Shown: positions 10,369-22,370, counted from the first letter of the stretch. The stretch is 64,000 nt of DNA from Parelaphostrongylus tenuis (GCA_019055375.1 JAHQIW010006933.1:62001-126000), one strand, 5' to 3'. A program made the numbers and translations. Notes: generated by a model from the letters alone, not told the origin.

Positions 10369-12728
10369 ATGAGACTACGCACAGTGTTGGCTAGCTGACT
10401 CGTCGCAGTATACGCTCAGGTTCTGTTTAGTGTTTATTTTCAAACCCTGAATTCCGACTTTCATTGAACCTCGGTGACGAACCATATTCTTCTTTTCTTG
10501 ATGTCAGTTGACAGCAGTATATGAAGAATATCAACCGTTTCCGTCTCGCACCATATTATTTCCTTTCTTCTTTATTTCACCTTTTCTAAAACATCTACTT
10601 GATATTCTCTGAGAAAGTTTAAGGAAACATCGACTGAGAGCATTTTTCATATTGTCCTCAGTCTTTCATTTTGCCCATATATTTTCTTTTACAACGTCCT
10701 CAGTTTTTAAGTGCTGCTTTCTGGTCATCACTTACCAGCCGTCTGGTGTATAAACTTCCACCTAAAGAGGAGGGACAACTATAAGTACACAGAACTCAGT
10801 AGATTTCAAAAATTATTTCGCAAGCACACGATGACAGTTTACTTAGAAGAAAAAAGGTCTTTTGACAATAATGATCACTGAGAATCAAAGCCTTTCCTCA
10901 TATTCCTTCATATTTTTCCATAAATTTCGAAGGTGGAGCTACTTCGTTAAATTCGTCAGCGCTTACTCATCATCATCTATACGAAAACGCGGTAAAATAC
11001 ATGTTTTTTTGAACGTCGTTCCTTTCCGCTTGGTAGCTCAGATTTCTTTGCTTATCCCTTTCGCTGGACAAGATCTTTTCATGAAGAATGTTAGTAATCA
11101 TTCAAAAGTTCAAATCTATATCTTGGATTTTGAGTCGCCGGTTTTTGAAAAGACCTTTTTATAACGTTGTAAGATTTCAAATAAAATTGTGTTTCCCATC
11201 GACTGCGTGATTCAACTGTTACTTCGCTGAAAGCACGAAGAGCATATGAACGTGTAGAGAAATTCCTTTGGTATCAGAGTCAGACGTTTAATCAGGAGTT
11301 TCCTCTGAAGCAGAGAGATAATTCCTAATCAAATGGCAAAAATCGCACTCTGCATGGGCCCAGCGATCGATAATCGCCTCAACTCCACCCCATAGCCCAT
11401 AAGTTGGCCAAAGGACAAATACCCGCGTATGTGGACCAATCTCATTTCCCCTGCTACACTGCAGAGAAACAGTCTCTCCAGAAGATGAGAACAGCGTTGG
11501 AATCGTTAAATCTTTCGCCTGTACTGTCAGAAATATGCGTGTGCGAAACACTAATGTCTTCGTTTCGCTGAATTGTTACAAATGGGCCTTTCCAAAAAAG
11601 AGCGCTTTCTGCGCTAGCCAGAGATTAAAGCTTTCGAAAATACTATCACTCGCAAAAAGTTCTTGTTCAGCAAAAGGTTAGGCTTAGAAATTAGAAATCC
11701 GTGATACTAAACGGAAAAGTACCCGTCGTTCTAATCCCACAGCACCCGATGTGAGATGAGAAGGATGTCAGAAATTAAAAAAATAGTTATCCTTTTGAGT
11801 TAACTGGATAATAATCAAAACTAGTGGTATTGTATTAGATATACTGATCCCTAACCATGCAAAATTTTCGATTTTTCTTCGCTCAGAGGTATCCTAACAA
11901 ATATCCATATTCATTCAACCCATTCAGCGCTGGCTTTAATCCACTTCCTCCTGGGATGTTTCAGGTGAGTTTAGTAAATGGTAGTTAGGAGAGTACCATG
12001 ATAGAGACACTTTCTTCAAGATCTTCGCAATTTTATTTTATGCCCACTTCATCGTAACGGCAGGTTACCATGCGACATACGACCAAAAGAGTGCTGAGAA
12101 ACGATTATGATATGGAGCGTAGTTAGGCTTCAAACCCACAATTACCCTTTGCAGGAGCTGACTACATTTTTCATCACACCATCTGGAACCTTATACTGCC
12201 TTTCTTATAGTCATGTTATAACTGTAATCGGTGATTGTGCGGAACTTAGTGATCATCGAAAAGACTAGGCACGGGTACGAAACCACTTTGAGTCCCAAGC
12301 TTTGTTCGTATCTCAGCATCTTTGTGATTGAATATCTTTGTAATTTCTTTCCAGTACCTCGTTGTTTCCAGAGTGGCGTGTTCAGTACAGATTGGGGAGC
12401 TAATTTGGCAAAACGAATCACTGAAACTACAAGGAGTGTCATTTCGAATTCTAACGGATTAGGCGCCTTTACTGGCATCAGTACCATTAATGGCACCTCT
12501 ACCGTATCTGTGTACATTAGAGGTAGAGGTTACACTGCACAACTCCCGTCTAACAGTGCTGTCTCGATCAGCTCCAACTATGGCAATTACAACGGCCAAC
12601 AGGTTGAAAAAGTCAGGATTGTCGTGAATGGGGACGTTAGCGTATATAGAACCGTCGACGGCAGAACTATAGTCACTGACGGGTATGGAAACATACGACA
12701 TGATGATGGACCACTTCGCATTTATTAA
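10369..12728 (+). pseudogene. Secreted-protein family, stop in signal peptide
   Basis: Exon 1 (10369-10419) would encode a 17-residue signal peptide, MRLRTVLAS then TGA at codon 10 (10396-10398) then LVAVYAQ. Exon 2 (11887-11964) encodes 26 residues from RYPNKYPYSF to PPGMFQ. Exon 3 (12372-12728) encodes 118 residues starting SGVFSTDWG and ending DDGPLRIY, open throughout. Introns are 1467 and 407 bp with GT/AG ends. The acceptor at 12370-12371 (TTTCCAG) is chosen because the one at 12353-12354 puts exon 3 in a frame that soon stops. The upstream ATG at 10356 also runs into a stop. Exons 2 and 3 look well preserved, so the loss is recent or translation starts by an unseen route; a base error is unlikely, since the inverted partner has the same TGA. 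Function unknown; secreted by homology. Confidence 0.85.
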
Positions 12729-14180
12729 AGTAGTGGCATTGTTATTATTGAAGAACTGTTAGAAACTTTACTGCTAGTTACAAATTAGTCACTAAGGATT
12801 GAAATTTCAGTATTGCTTTTACCTTAATTTATTGAAATGCATTTCTAAAATCATCTTGCTCTACCTATTTAGTACGATTTTAGTCAACTTTATAAACTAC
12901 TTAAAAAAGGTATTAAAGAAGTTACGGTGCGTACCAGCTTGAAATTTGTTATGAATGCAGAAAATGAAGAATATTGTTGTTTCGTGTGGTAAATAAAATG
13001 ATGATCAATCTTACGAACCCGATTTCAGTGTTTTGCGGGCAATCATTCAATATAGTTCCAATTGAATATAGAAGAAATCAAACTAACCAGCCAACCACAG
13101 AATGGTTAGCAAGGCCTTACAGTGCAATACGGGCCTTGGGTGTTGTGAAGCCTATCTCGTCAACCGCCGAGCCCTCCACAACCACTGAGCGATAGTGGTC
13201 GGCTGTTGAAGAGGGCCCATTCCTAAAACGGGGCTTTCTTCTATTTCTTCAAGTCATGCTCCATCTACTTGTTAAGTTCTTCTGCTATTCAGTTTTCTTT
13301 ATATAACTGCCAATAGCTTACATGCATAGATCGCGTTCATCTGCAGGTTTTCGAAAAGTATTGGGCGCACTGTTTGCACCAAATCCTTCAATTCTTCTTT
13401 GTTAATGACAGAAAGGCATCCACGGCCTCACTTATCTTCATGCTCGAATTCACCACGATGAAGTTTATCGGACCAACATTTCGCTGTACTCCTTTTGACA
13501 CTTCCTTGTCCCCATATCACATCAACGCTTCTAGCCAACCAGTAGGTATTGATTAATATGTAGCGGTATATAATAATTTATTCCTTGAAGAAAAAATGCT
13601 GTTTAAATATAAAAAGTGAAAATATATACTGCAGATTGATTCTTAAGCAGCCTTGAACTTTCAAATTCTTTATCATCTTCTTCCCAAATAATAACACCTT
13701 CCATTCCTAAAAAAGCAGTATATTAGATTTTTTTTTTTTGCAACGAAACACTCACTTACCATATCTTTCGAGTTAATGGAGATGCACCTAAGGTTGCCTG
13801 TGGAGAATGTGTGGGAGAGAGAGAAGTGAATCAGGCACAGCACCAAAGTGGGAGGTGATCCCCTCTTTGAAATCAAACATGTTTAGATGCGGCAAGAAGA
13901 AAAGTCACAGAAAAAAAGAAAATATTTCCCGAGCACAATTCTTTGGGGTAGTTAGGGCTGCTTGATTGTTTTGGTCAGTGTTTACCCCATTATCAAATCT
14001 CCTGGATACAGAAAACTTAGTAAGATGGCTATCAAGTCTCAAGTTGGTGACTAATTAACAAATAAATGGTATCTGTGTAAAAATTTTGAGAGCATATTGC
14101 TGAATATCCGTATGAGTGCTTATGCGAGCCTGTTCGTTATGAGCCTTGATCACTTTTAGCGGATGCCTGTCCTTTTATAG
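12729..14180. other. Sequence downstream of exon 3, no gene seen
   Basis: AT-rich. A short GC-rich patch near 13131-13220 has inverted GGGCCC/CCGAC features and could be a worn SINE. This stretch, with exon 3, is what the left arm of palindrome 1 has lost. I see no supported coding exon. Confidence 0.4.
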
Positions 14181-14597
14181 GGAGCAGATTTCCTATACTA
14201 ATGAAAAAACTGCTAAATGAAAAATTATTCCACTAACTGTCGCTTTCACAGAATCGACAGTCAGAGCATATTGAGTTAATAAGAGGAAAACCTAGATAGA
14301 ATCGGGTTTCTTTCTTGAACGTTCAGCTACACTCCTCGATATAGACTACGTAACGGAACGGTGTCGAAATCTAAGCAGTGAAACCATACTAATGCACTAC
14401 TTCTCTGCTCATCTTTGCACAAGAAAAAAGTACTTATTCGAAGCATTTCTTGAACAGGAACAAGTGTTTGCATGAGATTAGACCAGAGGAAGAGGTCACT
14501 ACCCCTGGCATGAGAATAGCCATCTCGAATGGCTACGAGAGAACACCCCTAGCATATTGAGATGATAAGGAGAAGTAGGCTCCATAACGAAGAAATG

Positions 14598-15193
14598 TTA
14601 GGTTGCGAAGAAAATTTCCGTCATTTGGATGGGAATGTCGTTTTTTTTGCATGGATCGTATGTAATTTTTATATCATCTGAAAGATCTACTTCTTGAGTA
14701 TCTACTGATATATAATTTTTCTATATCGCTGCAGAATGGAATCGAAACAGAATGGAATCTACTCATTGGCCAAGAAGTACCCAGAACTTGTTCGTCGGAA
14801 GCGCGCTTTGTTTAAGCAAGACAACGCAAATCACACATAGCCAAAAAGAGTAAGGCAAAGTTCGAAGAATTGGACGGATTTGAGATCTTACCGCATCCAC
14901 CCTATAGTCCGGACGTTGCTCCATCTGATTACGGCCCTTTCCGTTCAATGCAACACTTTTTGGAAGTTCACCGATTTGACTCTTTCGATGAAGTTCGAAC
15001 AGCACGTCAAGAGTTCTTTGAATTAAAGCCGAAGGAGTGTTACTTCGGTCAGATTCGAAACCTGGCGACCGATAGTAAAAGTGATGGATAATGATGGTCT
15101 GTATTTTGAAGAATAGTTCATGTTGTCTGATGTCTGAATATGTGCATAAATTTTGAATGTTTTATCAAACGATGTAAACTTTCCTTCCAACTG
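14598..15193 (+). mobile_element. Internally deleted mariner copy
   Basis: Ends are TTAGGTTGCGAAGAAAATTT and the complement of CTTTCCTTCCAACT. The reading frame passes YSLAKKYPELV, then KQDNANHT (second catalytic Asp in QDN), a stop, then HPPYSPDVAPSDYGPF with the third catalytic Asp in SDY. Stops and a frameshift inactivate it, and the N-terminal DNA-binding half is gone. Inverted partner at 272-868. Confidence 0.85.
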
Positions 15194-15616
15194 CACTATT
15201 TGAAACCCAAATAAGAAGATAGCTCTGAAGCTTCCCTTCATATTCAACGAAATAAGTGTCACAATTATGAACTGCCATGAGAATAGTGCTCCGGAAAACT
15301 CTCGTTGTGAGTTGGTTCGGAACAGCCTATATGACCGTCTGTGGTAATAAGGAACTGTGTGAGATATCCTGAAGGTACAGAGAGATACGGCCTGAGCTGT
15401 GGGACAACTATACAAAATGTGAGAAGACAAAATGGAACTCAGTGGACTGATAATGGAAACCATGGTGTCCATACTATCCTCTGAGATCAACGCATACTTA
15501 GATCATCTAAGCACTATATTAGTTGGATAAGGATTGGTAGACCTGTTTGACAATAATAATGGTGCTATAGATTAAATGCAATTGTTTTTATTTGACCGTT
15601 TTTTGAGGTGGTATGA

Positions 15617-15752
15617 TGTTATAGATATATCCAGTGTTATAGAGTGATGGGCAAAACTTTAGCGCCAGGCGGGGCTAGAACCCGCACCCACATCGGGCGC
15701 TAAAGTTTTGCACATCACTCTATAACCCTGGGTATATCTATAGCATCATACC
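15617..15752. repeat. Strong hairpin with split B box
   Basis: Arms of about 50 bp (gatatacccagtgttatagagtg at the left, its complement at the right) enclose a loop around 15680. The left arm contains, on the minus strand, GGGTTCTAGCCCC, a B-box sequence. It belongs to the same tRNA-bearing foldback group as 15921-15994. Confidence 0.75.
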
Positions 15753-15920
15753 ATCGCAAAAAGCGGTTAAATAAAAACAATTTCATCTGGTCTTTAATAT
15801 CCAATACCTGTCAGCGTGACTGGGTTTAATGTCGAGACCGACTACCCGGGCCAAACCGTTGACCGCTGGCTGCTGACAGATAGGTGCGCTGTGGCGTGAA
15901 AAGAGCGATGTTCAAAATGG

Positions 15921-15994
15921 GCGTCAGTAGTGTAACAGATAAAGCACGCATTCCCGGAAAGGGTGAGGTGCCGGTTCTAGTCCCATCTGGCGCT
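15921..15994 (+). repeat. tRNA-like segment with good A and B boxes
   Basis: The A box TAGTGTAACAG and the B box GGTTCTAGTCC both fit the polymerase III consensus. A CCCGGAAAGGG anticodon-arm-like stretch lies between them. The acceptor stem has decayed. It is followed by the usual TAAAGTTTTGCACATCACTC end of the foldback group. Confidence 0.65.
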
Positions 15995-16039
15995 AAAGTT
16001 TTGCACATCACTCTATAACATTGAATAATGTGTGCGTTG

Positions 16040-17425
16040 ATGCACATGGTCGCTGTTGCAATCTCATTCGGAAAACTAGTCAAGTAGTCTATGGCATCCT
16101 ACAGTTGACTTAAACAAGGGTAGTATTGCCCCCGAAAAATTCGACGGCTAACGTTCTGGCGACCGCGCTTTCCTCAGAGCCCTCTTACACTTATGTGGGC
16201 AAAGCCACAGGTGTGTTGTAACAAACTGTGAGAATTTAATTTTTTATTCACGATGTGCCTCAACACACCGGTCACCTCTCTCCTCCTAACATGCACAAAA
16301 TCTACTAAGGAAACTACTAGCGATGGGATTGACAGCAACAAGTATTGGTTGGCAGGTGCTACAACGGCATAGGAAGCATTTGCTTGACACTTTAATGCTG
16401 GGTCATCAAGGTAGAAATTACATCATAAAAACTGTGAAAATGAAAAATTGAGAAAGATCAGTATACATACTATACAAATAACACAGAAGATATCCATTCA
16501 TTCATTCACAGGCGGATCTGGTCTGATATACTTAGCAGTGATGACTTGGGCAGTTAATGTGTGTTTAGGAGAAAAGTAAAAGTAAGAGCAAAAAGCAGAA
16601 AGAAACCAGAGAAACTACTTTGTTTGATATTGAAGAACCTTCTCGTATATAGAGAAATTCCATTAATAGCGTAAAATATTAAATGTTAACTGAAATCTCA
16701 AATACGCGATGATAACGTTGTCAAATTCAAATGAAGAGTCAAAAAATACGAATGTCTCTAAACGTGAACTTTGATCAGGCAGTAAATCAAGATAACAAGG
16801 ACTACATACTCTAGTAAAACTATGCTAGACAGTGAAAACATAGTTGGGATCAACTACTAGGAAGTCAGGAAGTTTCAATATTATATGCCGTACATATCGT
16901 AATTTCATCCAACTGTATAGATGGTTATCAAGTCACGGAAAACTGACAGTACAGATGAATCACTACGTCACCAGCCAGATTTTCGAACAAATCATTCTAT
17001 GCCTCTTGACAGGAATTTAAACGGGTGTTGAGGTTACCTAGACGATAGCTTTTACGTTGAAGAGTGCGCATCGTCTGTCATGATTGAATCGGGTCCAAAG
17101 AAATCGTCACAATGACCGAGATCAATGAGGCTAATGTCGTTTGATGGTGAGAAGGACGATTTGGCTAGAACGTCGTTGAGGAGATTCGAAAACGCTGAGT
17201 CCAACGCTACTGGGAACGACTGAAAATAGTCATTATAAGAGTCCTACTACCACCTTTTAATTTAAAAGAATCTCTGTTCGAGGAAAAAACTTCCATCTAA
17301 CAAATCGAAATCTTTTCAATTCCTATGTGTCATACAAAAACTTGCACCTTTCAAAGATTAGCAAGATTTACTCAATATCACTTCCGCTACTCTGTCAGCA
17401 TATAAGCTGATTAAAATACTAAACA
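16040..17425. other. Unassigned stretch
   Basis: AT-rich, no open frame of note, no copy recognised elsewhere in the window. I see nothing to annotate. Confidence 0.4.
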
Positions 17426-17429
17426 CAAG

Positions 17430-17735
17430 ATGAAGAATAAAGCTCTTAGCGTTGATCAGTCCCTGATTGATGAACCATGCATTCGTCTTCAAGTTTTAAC
17501 TTCGTTTGAGGTAACTAAATGTATATCTGGCTTTCACAATAACTCGCGGTGGCCTCTGGCTGCATTGAGTCAGTGCTGCTTATCCTTCCAGACAAGTCTG
17601 AGGCCCGTCTTGCACCAGTTTAGCGACCCTAGAAGAATGGTTGGATTGGTGAGCCATGAGCACGAGATCGAACCATCAATCTTGTGTGCGACGCGAAGCA
17701 CTTCTAACCACTGCGCTATATGCGCTCATGTTAAT
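17430..17735 (-). mobile_element. tRNA-derived SINE, family S1
   Basis: On the minus strand the head has an A box in TAGCGCAGTGG and a B box GGTTCGATCTC about 40 bp later, then a body shared with 26285-26600, 47066-47370 and 51262-51565. The tail contains the common cctcaaacgaagttaaaa phrase and ends near aagctttattc. Confidence 0.8.
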
Positions 17736-17924
17736 ACAATATATAAATCAAATATGGATAAAGTATAAAATTAAAGGCATGCTAACTTTCGTTCATTGAC
17801 AGACCTACGAATGTGAGTCAATAGTTTATTCAGAAATTGCGAAGTTGCTTTGGATTTCTATGCGAGAATAACTTTTACAGCGAAATCTATCCTATTACAT
17901 TTTTCTTCCTTATGCGTACCCAGC

Positions 17925-18070
17925 GGAGTCTTTTGACTGGAGTTCGATTTCCGCTAGGTGCTTTTTTACACGGACGTGAAGTCTTCTACCGGTTTCGCAA
18001 ATGTATTCGTCTTCGCATGCCTTACATGGTATGTCGTACTGCATCTCATACTATATTCGTGTAGACCGTT
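17925..18070 (-). pseudogene. Penelope-like element, GIY-YIG fragment
   Basis: A minus frame reads YDIPCKACEDEYICETGR then RLHVRVKKHL. This is the C-x-x-C, EYI-x-ETGR, R-x-x-x-HL signature of the GIY-YIG endonuclease carried by Penelope-like elements, and it resembles CKTCGEEYIGETGR in the copy at 40507-40842. No reverse transcriptase domain could be traced upstream. It differs enough to be a separate lineage. Confidence 0.7.
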
Positions 18071-19112
18071 AGGGTTAACTGTGCAGGCTTATATTTCGCA
18101 GAGCCGTTCATACTGTATGCTACGAACCAGTCTAAGCATAAATTTAGACGCTGACGAACCGTCAGCCATCGTGAATCAGAACTACAGTTCCAAAAGCTTC
18201 ATGATGAAAAAGTCAATCTGGAGGCTTCAAGAGCTGGAAACAACTAAATCGTTATTCTGATATCTGTTTTACGCTTCTTAAGCGCCGCAACAACAGCGAG
18301 ACATTTCTTGATCTGAAATTCGTATCAGAAGATGATGGTCTTGAAATCAAAGCGGTAAACATGACATTAATTGTTGTCCCAAATTCTCCTCTACGCAGAC
18401 TATTTGATGGCCTTCCGTTGAAAGAAATTCCGCTTCCAAGGCTTGCTAACCGCTACCCGCTGCTTATGTGCTATTCACCGTCTAAGGTGTTGCCAAAAAG
18501 ATTCTCAGTTGATTCATGAATTCTTGAGACATTTATGAATTACTGAGACATTTGAGTGCAGCCATTGAAGGATAGATAAACTCAAATGGCTTGGAGCACT
18601 AATATTTTCAGCGAATGGTGGATGTGAAACACTTATCTCCAAGAGTATTGTCTATAGCAACTCACGCGTCTTCATTCATTGCTATTTTTTTATTATTTCA
18701 CTCGTATTGGGATTTAGTACAGCAGACTGTTTAGGCAGCGTCAGTGGTCGAAGCAACGAGCGCCTTCAGCTGGACCGTGCGGCAGTTTGCTTACCTTTCC
18801 TCTTCCGACTCGTTTCCTTCGTATAACTCAAACCACATGAGAGGTAGGGTTGTGCACCACTTTGATCCCGATTATCGATTACTTGAAGTTCTCCTTTTCT
18901 TCATTGCCTATTCAAACAGACTGAAGGATGTTTATGACTCGATGTAGTCCTGTTGAAGAGAGCACTTATGCCAATTGCTGGCCCATGCCACATGAGACAT
19001 AAGGTTGTTTACCACTTCTCGCTTGATTGTCGATTATTCGATGTTGCACTGAGGATTGTAAGTGCAAACCCATGTCACGGAAATGAGCTCAGTGGTGGGG
19101 GTCGTGTAAGAC

Positions 19113-19373
19113 TCACCCCCGCGTGATCGGTAGCGAGAACGTAAGACGATTTCGAACATACAGTGTGAGACTTATATGACTCATACGACTATAATACTCA
19201 CACGTCATCGACGCGGCATACCACACAGGGGTTTTCGTCCTTCCGAGGAGACCACGATAGCTCTTCTGGCACCCCTTCTTCTCATTAAGGTATGCAAACA
19301 CTTTAACTAAGTTGAACACTTCTCGTATATTGTCTATCGATTCTCGCTCCTCGTCCTCATGTATCGAACCCAT
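19113..19373 (-). CDS. Candidate exon, function unknown
   Basis: The minus frame starts MGSIHEDEERESIDNIREVF, continues through NLVKVFAYLNEKKG and RTKTPVWYAASMT, and meets a strong donor-like GTGAGTAT near 19191. The charged, helical composition up to that donor looks more protein-like than most frames here; the residues after it do not. No acceptor or partner exon could be identified, and I recognise no family. It could also be the degraded start of a transposon protein, as a Penelope-like fragment lies 1 kb downstream on the same strand. Confidence 0.25.
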   Translation of the reverse strand: MGSIHEDEERESIDNIREVFNLVKVFAYLNEKKGCQKSYRGLLGRTKTPVWYAASMTCEYYSRMSHISLTLYVRNRLTFSLPITRG

Positions 19374-20014
19374 GTTGACATACTACTCATGCTACGGAGT
19401 TGTTACTAATCGAGCTGCTACTGTTCATTAATTTATCGATTTTTACGTGATAGGTTTGTTGATCCGTCAGTTGTATTGGCTGAAGGGTACTGATGTAGTA
19501 CATGTAAGTAATGTTTATTTTAGGTGTTTTTACTCCTGCTGTATTTGCTGATAAATCGCGTGGCACGCTAATTGACTATTTGCATAACAGTAGCACAGTT
19601 CCACAGACACGAGCATCTAGCACTCGAATGACTACATTGCCGTGGACTGCGCGGTAGCGGAAGCTTAAATTCTCGGCCATTTTCACTTGAAGGATTTGCT
19701 AGCAAAAAATCTTCTTCGCAAATTCGCCACAACGTGGTCCACGGAAAATCTGGCCTTTCATTGAGACGTGTTCCTTAAAAGCGACAATCATGTCCACCAA
19801 ATCCACTATCACATTATTACTCTGCAATTACTGAAGGTGTGATAAACTGGTTTCTTGAGATCATCGTTCAATTTCTCTGCTCACATTTATTCGAGAAAAA
19901 GAAACTTTAGACGATATAGAGGCAAATCACTGCAATGAATTTTAGACCAATTAAGTAGATCACACACACCGAAATATGTACGTAGAAGGCGAATTTCTAG
20001 AAAGAGAATGCAGA

Positions 20015-20038
20015 GGGAGGGTGGGAGAAGAGGGGGGG
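20015..20038 (+). other. G-quadruplex motif
   Basis: GGGAGGGTGGG, a six-base AGAAGA loop, then seven Gs: four G-runs with loops of 1, 1 and 6 bases. It fits the G3+N1-7 rule and is out of place in otherwise AT-rich DNA. Confidence 0.75.
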
Positions 20039-20522
20039 AGGAGACTCTACTGAAGTCAATAGTTAAAAATATGCATAGACTAATTTCCCCTATGTCAACA
20101 GTGTTTGAAAACTCACCCGCTATACAAACCCTTGAATTGCGAGTGCTCAGCTGAAATCTTTGATTTTGATCGAAAAGTACTGTAAAATCGTCACCATATT
20201 TCTCAAAATAGGAGGGAGATAAGAAAAGCCCTTGATTAGTGTGGTGATCATGATCAGAAGTTCAAAATGGAGTATTCCATAGAACTCCCGCTAAGCTAAA
20301 ACCAAGGTTCGTTGCCAATCATGTGAGGTACTAAACATATTGGAGTGGTAAATGATATTGGCTGTAGGCACAGTGAATATGTTACTGAGGATCACACGCA
20401 TTAGAGTTTCCAGAAGGGAAACCAGTGATTAAGATGTGAAGACAATGCTAATCCACAGGGTCCATTAGTGACGAGTGTGACGAACTTATGCAACCACTTT
20501 GTATTTATAAGAACCATCATCT

Positions 20523-20771
20523 TCATAAAGCAAATCTGATCATTTTATACATGCAATTCTTTTGAACACATTCATCTTCCACAAAGGTCTTACAACATTG
20601 CGCGTGCTTCGCTATATCATTCTCTGTATGGCTGTCGTACAGTGATAGTCGAAACGATTCTCCTCGAAATCCTCGGAAGAGCCGAGCTAAAGCGTCTCTC
20701 ACATGGTTTGCAAAAGTGCCTTGGGAGCATGCCGAGTCATAACTCCTTGATAAGCTGCGTTGTTTAACCAC
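20523..20771 (-). CDS. Candidate Cys-bearing exon, function unknown
   Basis: The minus frame of 82 codons ends AKHAQCCKTFVEDECVQKNC plus MYKMIRFAL and a stop. The CC-x7-C-x4-C-Y spacing resembles the end of nematode DB-type modules, where CC, C and C recur at similar distances; this is a suggestion only. The N-terminal part (QRSLSRSYDSACSQGTF) is unremarkable. No clear acceptor is seen, and no copy occurs elsewhere in the window. It may be a last exon whose partners lie further right, or chance. Confidence 0.22.
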   Translation of the reverse strand: MVKQRSLSRSYDSACSQGTFANHVRDALARLFRGFRGESFRLSLYDSHTENDIAKHAQCCKTFVEDECVQKNCMYKMIRFAL

Positions 20772-21349
20772 TCTAATGTCTTATCCTTTTCCCCTCTACC
20801 GAGTAATTTTTTCTCTATGAGAATAACAAAGCATCAGTAACGTAATAATCTCTAAGTGATCCAACACGCGCATAATCTATTAATGTATAATATTGTCAAC
20901 TTGTGTGCATAATAGAAAGTGAAATAGTGAAACTCTCAGACGATTCTGTCGAACCTAGTTGTGAAAGTTGCACTCACACTGACACACGATGAGTAACCTA
21001 TTCCGATCAGCGGATTTGTCGTTCGTTCCATAGAGTTGGCGATGACGTCGCCAAATTCTTCAGTTTATGTGCTGGCATCAGCACGCCGATATTACCAAAG
21101 ACGATGTCGAATTGAGATGATGCCAGCGAAGGCGGATCCATATAAGACGACGAGATGGACTAAAAATCATGTAATCAGTTCGTTGATGTGTTTGTTGGTT
21201 GATTACGGACGCCTCAACACTAAACAAATTCGCTCTTCTCGGAACCTCTTCACTCAAATGTCGTTTGCTGTTTAGTGCAGCTCTATATTACGTCGTCAAT
21301 GGAACTAATTTACTACCACAAATTTCACATGTATTGTAAATAATATCAC

Positions 21350-21612
21350 ATTGAATATTTTACATAGAGCTCTTTGCGTTGATCAATTCTTGAGGAATGC
21401 GCCATGCAATCGAGTTCAATTTTTGGTTTCCTTTGAAGTGACTGAATGCATTTCTGGTCACTGCGACCACACGTGGCGCTCAGACAAGTCTTACAATTTT
21501 GTTCATCGACCTCAGAAGGATCGAAGACTTGGCGAGCTTTGAGAGCGAACTAGAACCATTAACCACATGTGCGACGCAGAACACCTCTAACCACTACACC
21601 ACAAGCGCTCAT
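21350..21612 (-). mobile_element. SINE family S1, diverged
   Basis: The body and the tRNA-like head (minus strand TGGTGTAGTGG, then GGTTCTAGTTC) follow the same order as other S1 copies but with a gap in the middle. Confidence 0.65.
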
Positions 21613-22312
21613 CTCTAAATAATTGGAACTTACTGAAGGTGTTTTCTACGAAACCAACATCCTTCTCGCTTAATGGATCGACCTGGTTTCCACATCAATA
21701 GAAAAATCGAAAAGATTTTACTATAGTCAAGCTAGCCTGAACTCTTTAGGGCGTCAAACGCACATCAGGAATATGAGCGACTCTTTGATGTGATTCGATA
21801 CAAAAAGCACAGAAGAAAATTTAATAGTCAACGAATCCCTAGTAGCGAAGATAACCTGCTGAGATACTCTTTTAAGCGATAGGCAAAATTGAAGTTCTCT
21901 TGATCACCGCTTGAGTCATTCGATGATCAACGTGACTGCTGGTGAGACAGGTTGTTTGGAATTATATAATTTGGTATACTGTAACTCTTGTTAGTTGTCG
22001 GTTCCGGTAAACGAACGTGCAGCTGGCGAACGTCCTTTGTCTTTACGCTCCCATCGCGGGATGAACATGTCACTTTTTATGCTACGAACTTCGTTCCCAT
22101 GTGGTGTGAGCAGAAATTATTTGTATTGAATTTATTTGAGACCATCATCTTGCCTATCCTATTTTGTACGCATTTTAGTTACCCTTTATGTTTTGGAATC
22201 TGACCCCTTGTGTGCGTGGATTTTTTACGTAACCGTGGGCTCTCTGTAGCGCTTAATGTGGCAAATTCTTTTTCTGTGGTCCATATATAAGCTTCGCCCA
22301 AACAGAAAGTTC

Positions 22313-22370
22313 AGTTGTCATAGGTTGCCATAAGTTGTCATCAGTTATTAGTTAGTGGTAGGTTGTTAAG
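22313..22370. repeat. Short 10-bp tandem array
   Basis: Imperfect decamers of the type AGTTGTCATA / GGTTGCCATA / AGTTGTCATC. They lie about 30 bp downstream of a TATA-like CCATATATAAG (22281-22291) and 650 bp upstream of the intact secreted-protein gene. Confidence 0.5.

Larger units (their letters stand above)
9396..15465. repeat. Palindrome 1, right arm
   Basis: Reverse complement of 1-4165 plus the 1.9 kb segment (about 12270-14180) missing from the left arm. It carries the fuller version of the secreted-protein gene and the plus-strand mariner. Confidence 0.93.
18300..20520. other. Mostly unassigned stretch
   Basis: Contains a weak pair of direct repeats (about 18833-18882 and 18988-19043, both starting ccacatgaga), one candidate exon and one G-rich run listed separately. 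Otherwise no gene or recognised repeat. Confidence 0.4.

Noticed and set aside
13374..13556. 60-codon frame ending near an AACCAGTAGGT donor-like site
   Set aside because: Resemblance to an exon is slight, and no acceptor, partner exon or paralogue is visible.
15200..15480. Plus-strand stretch with VRDILKVQRDTA-like and ELSGLIMETM-like words
   Set aside because: Interrupted by several stops, with no splice pattern; too weak to call even a pseudogene.
15023..15490. 155-codon minus-strand frame, also at 3-443 in the other arm
   Set aside because: It runs antisense through the mariner end and on into flanking DNA. Presence in both arms only reflects the duplication.
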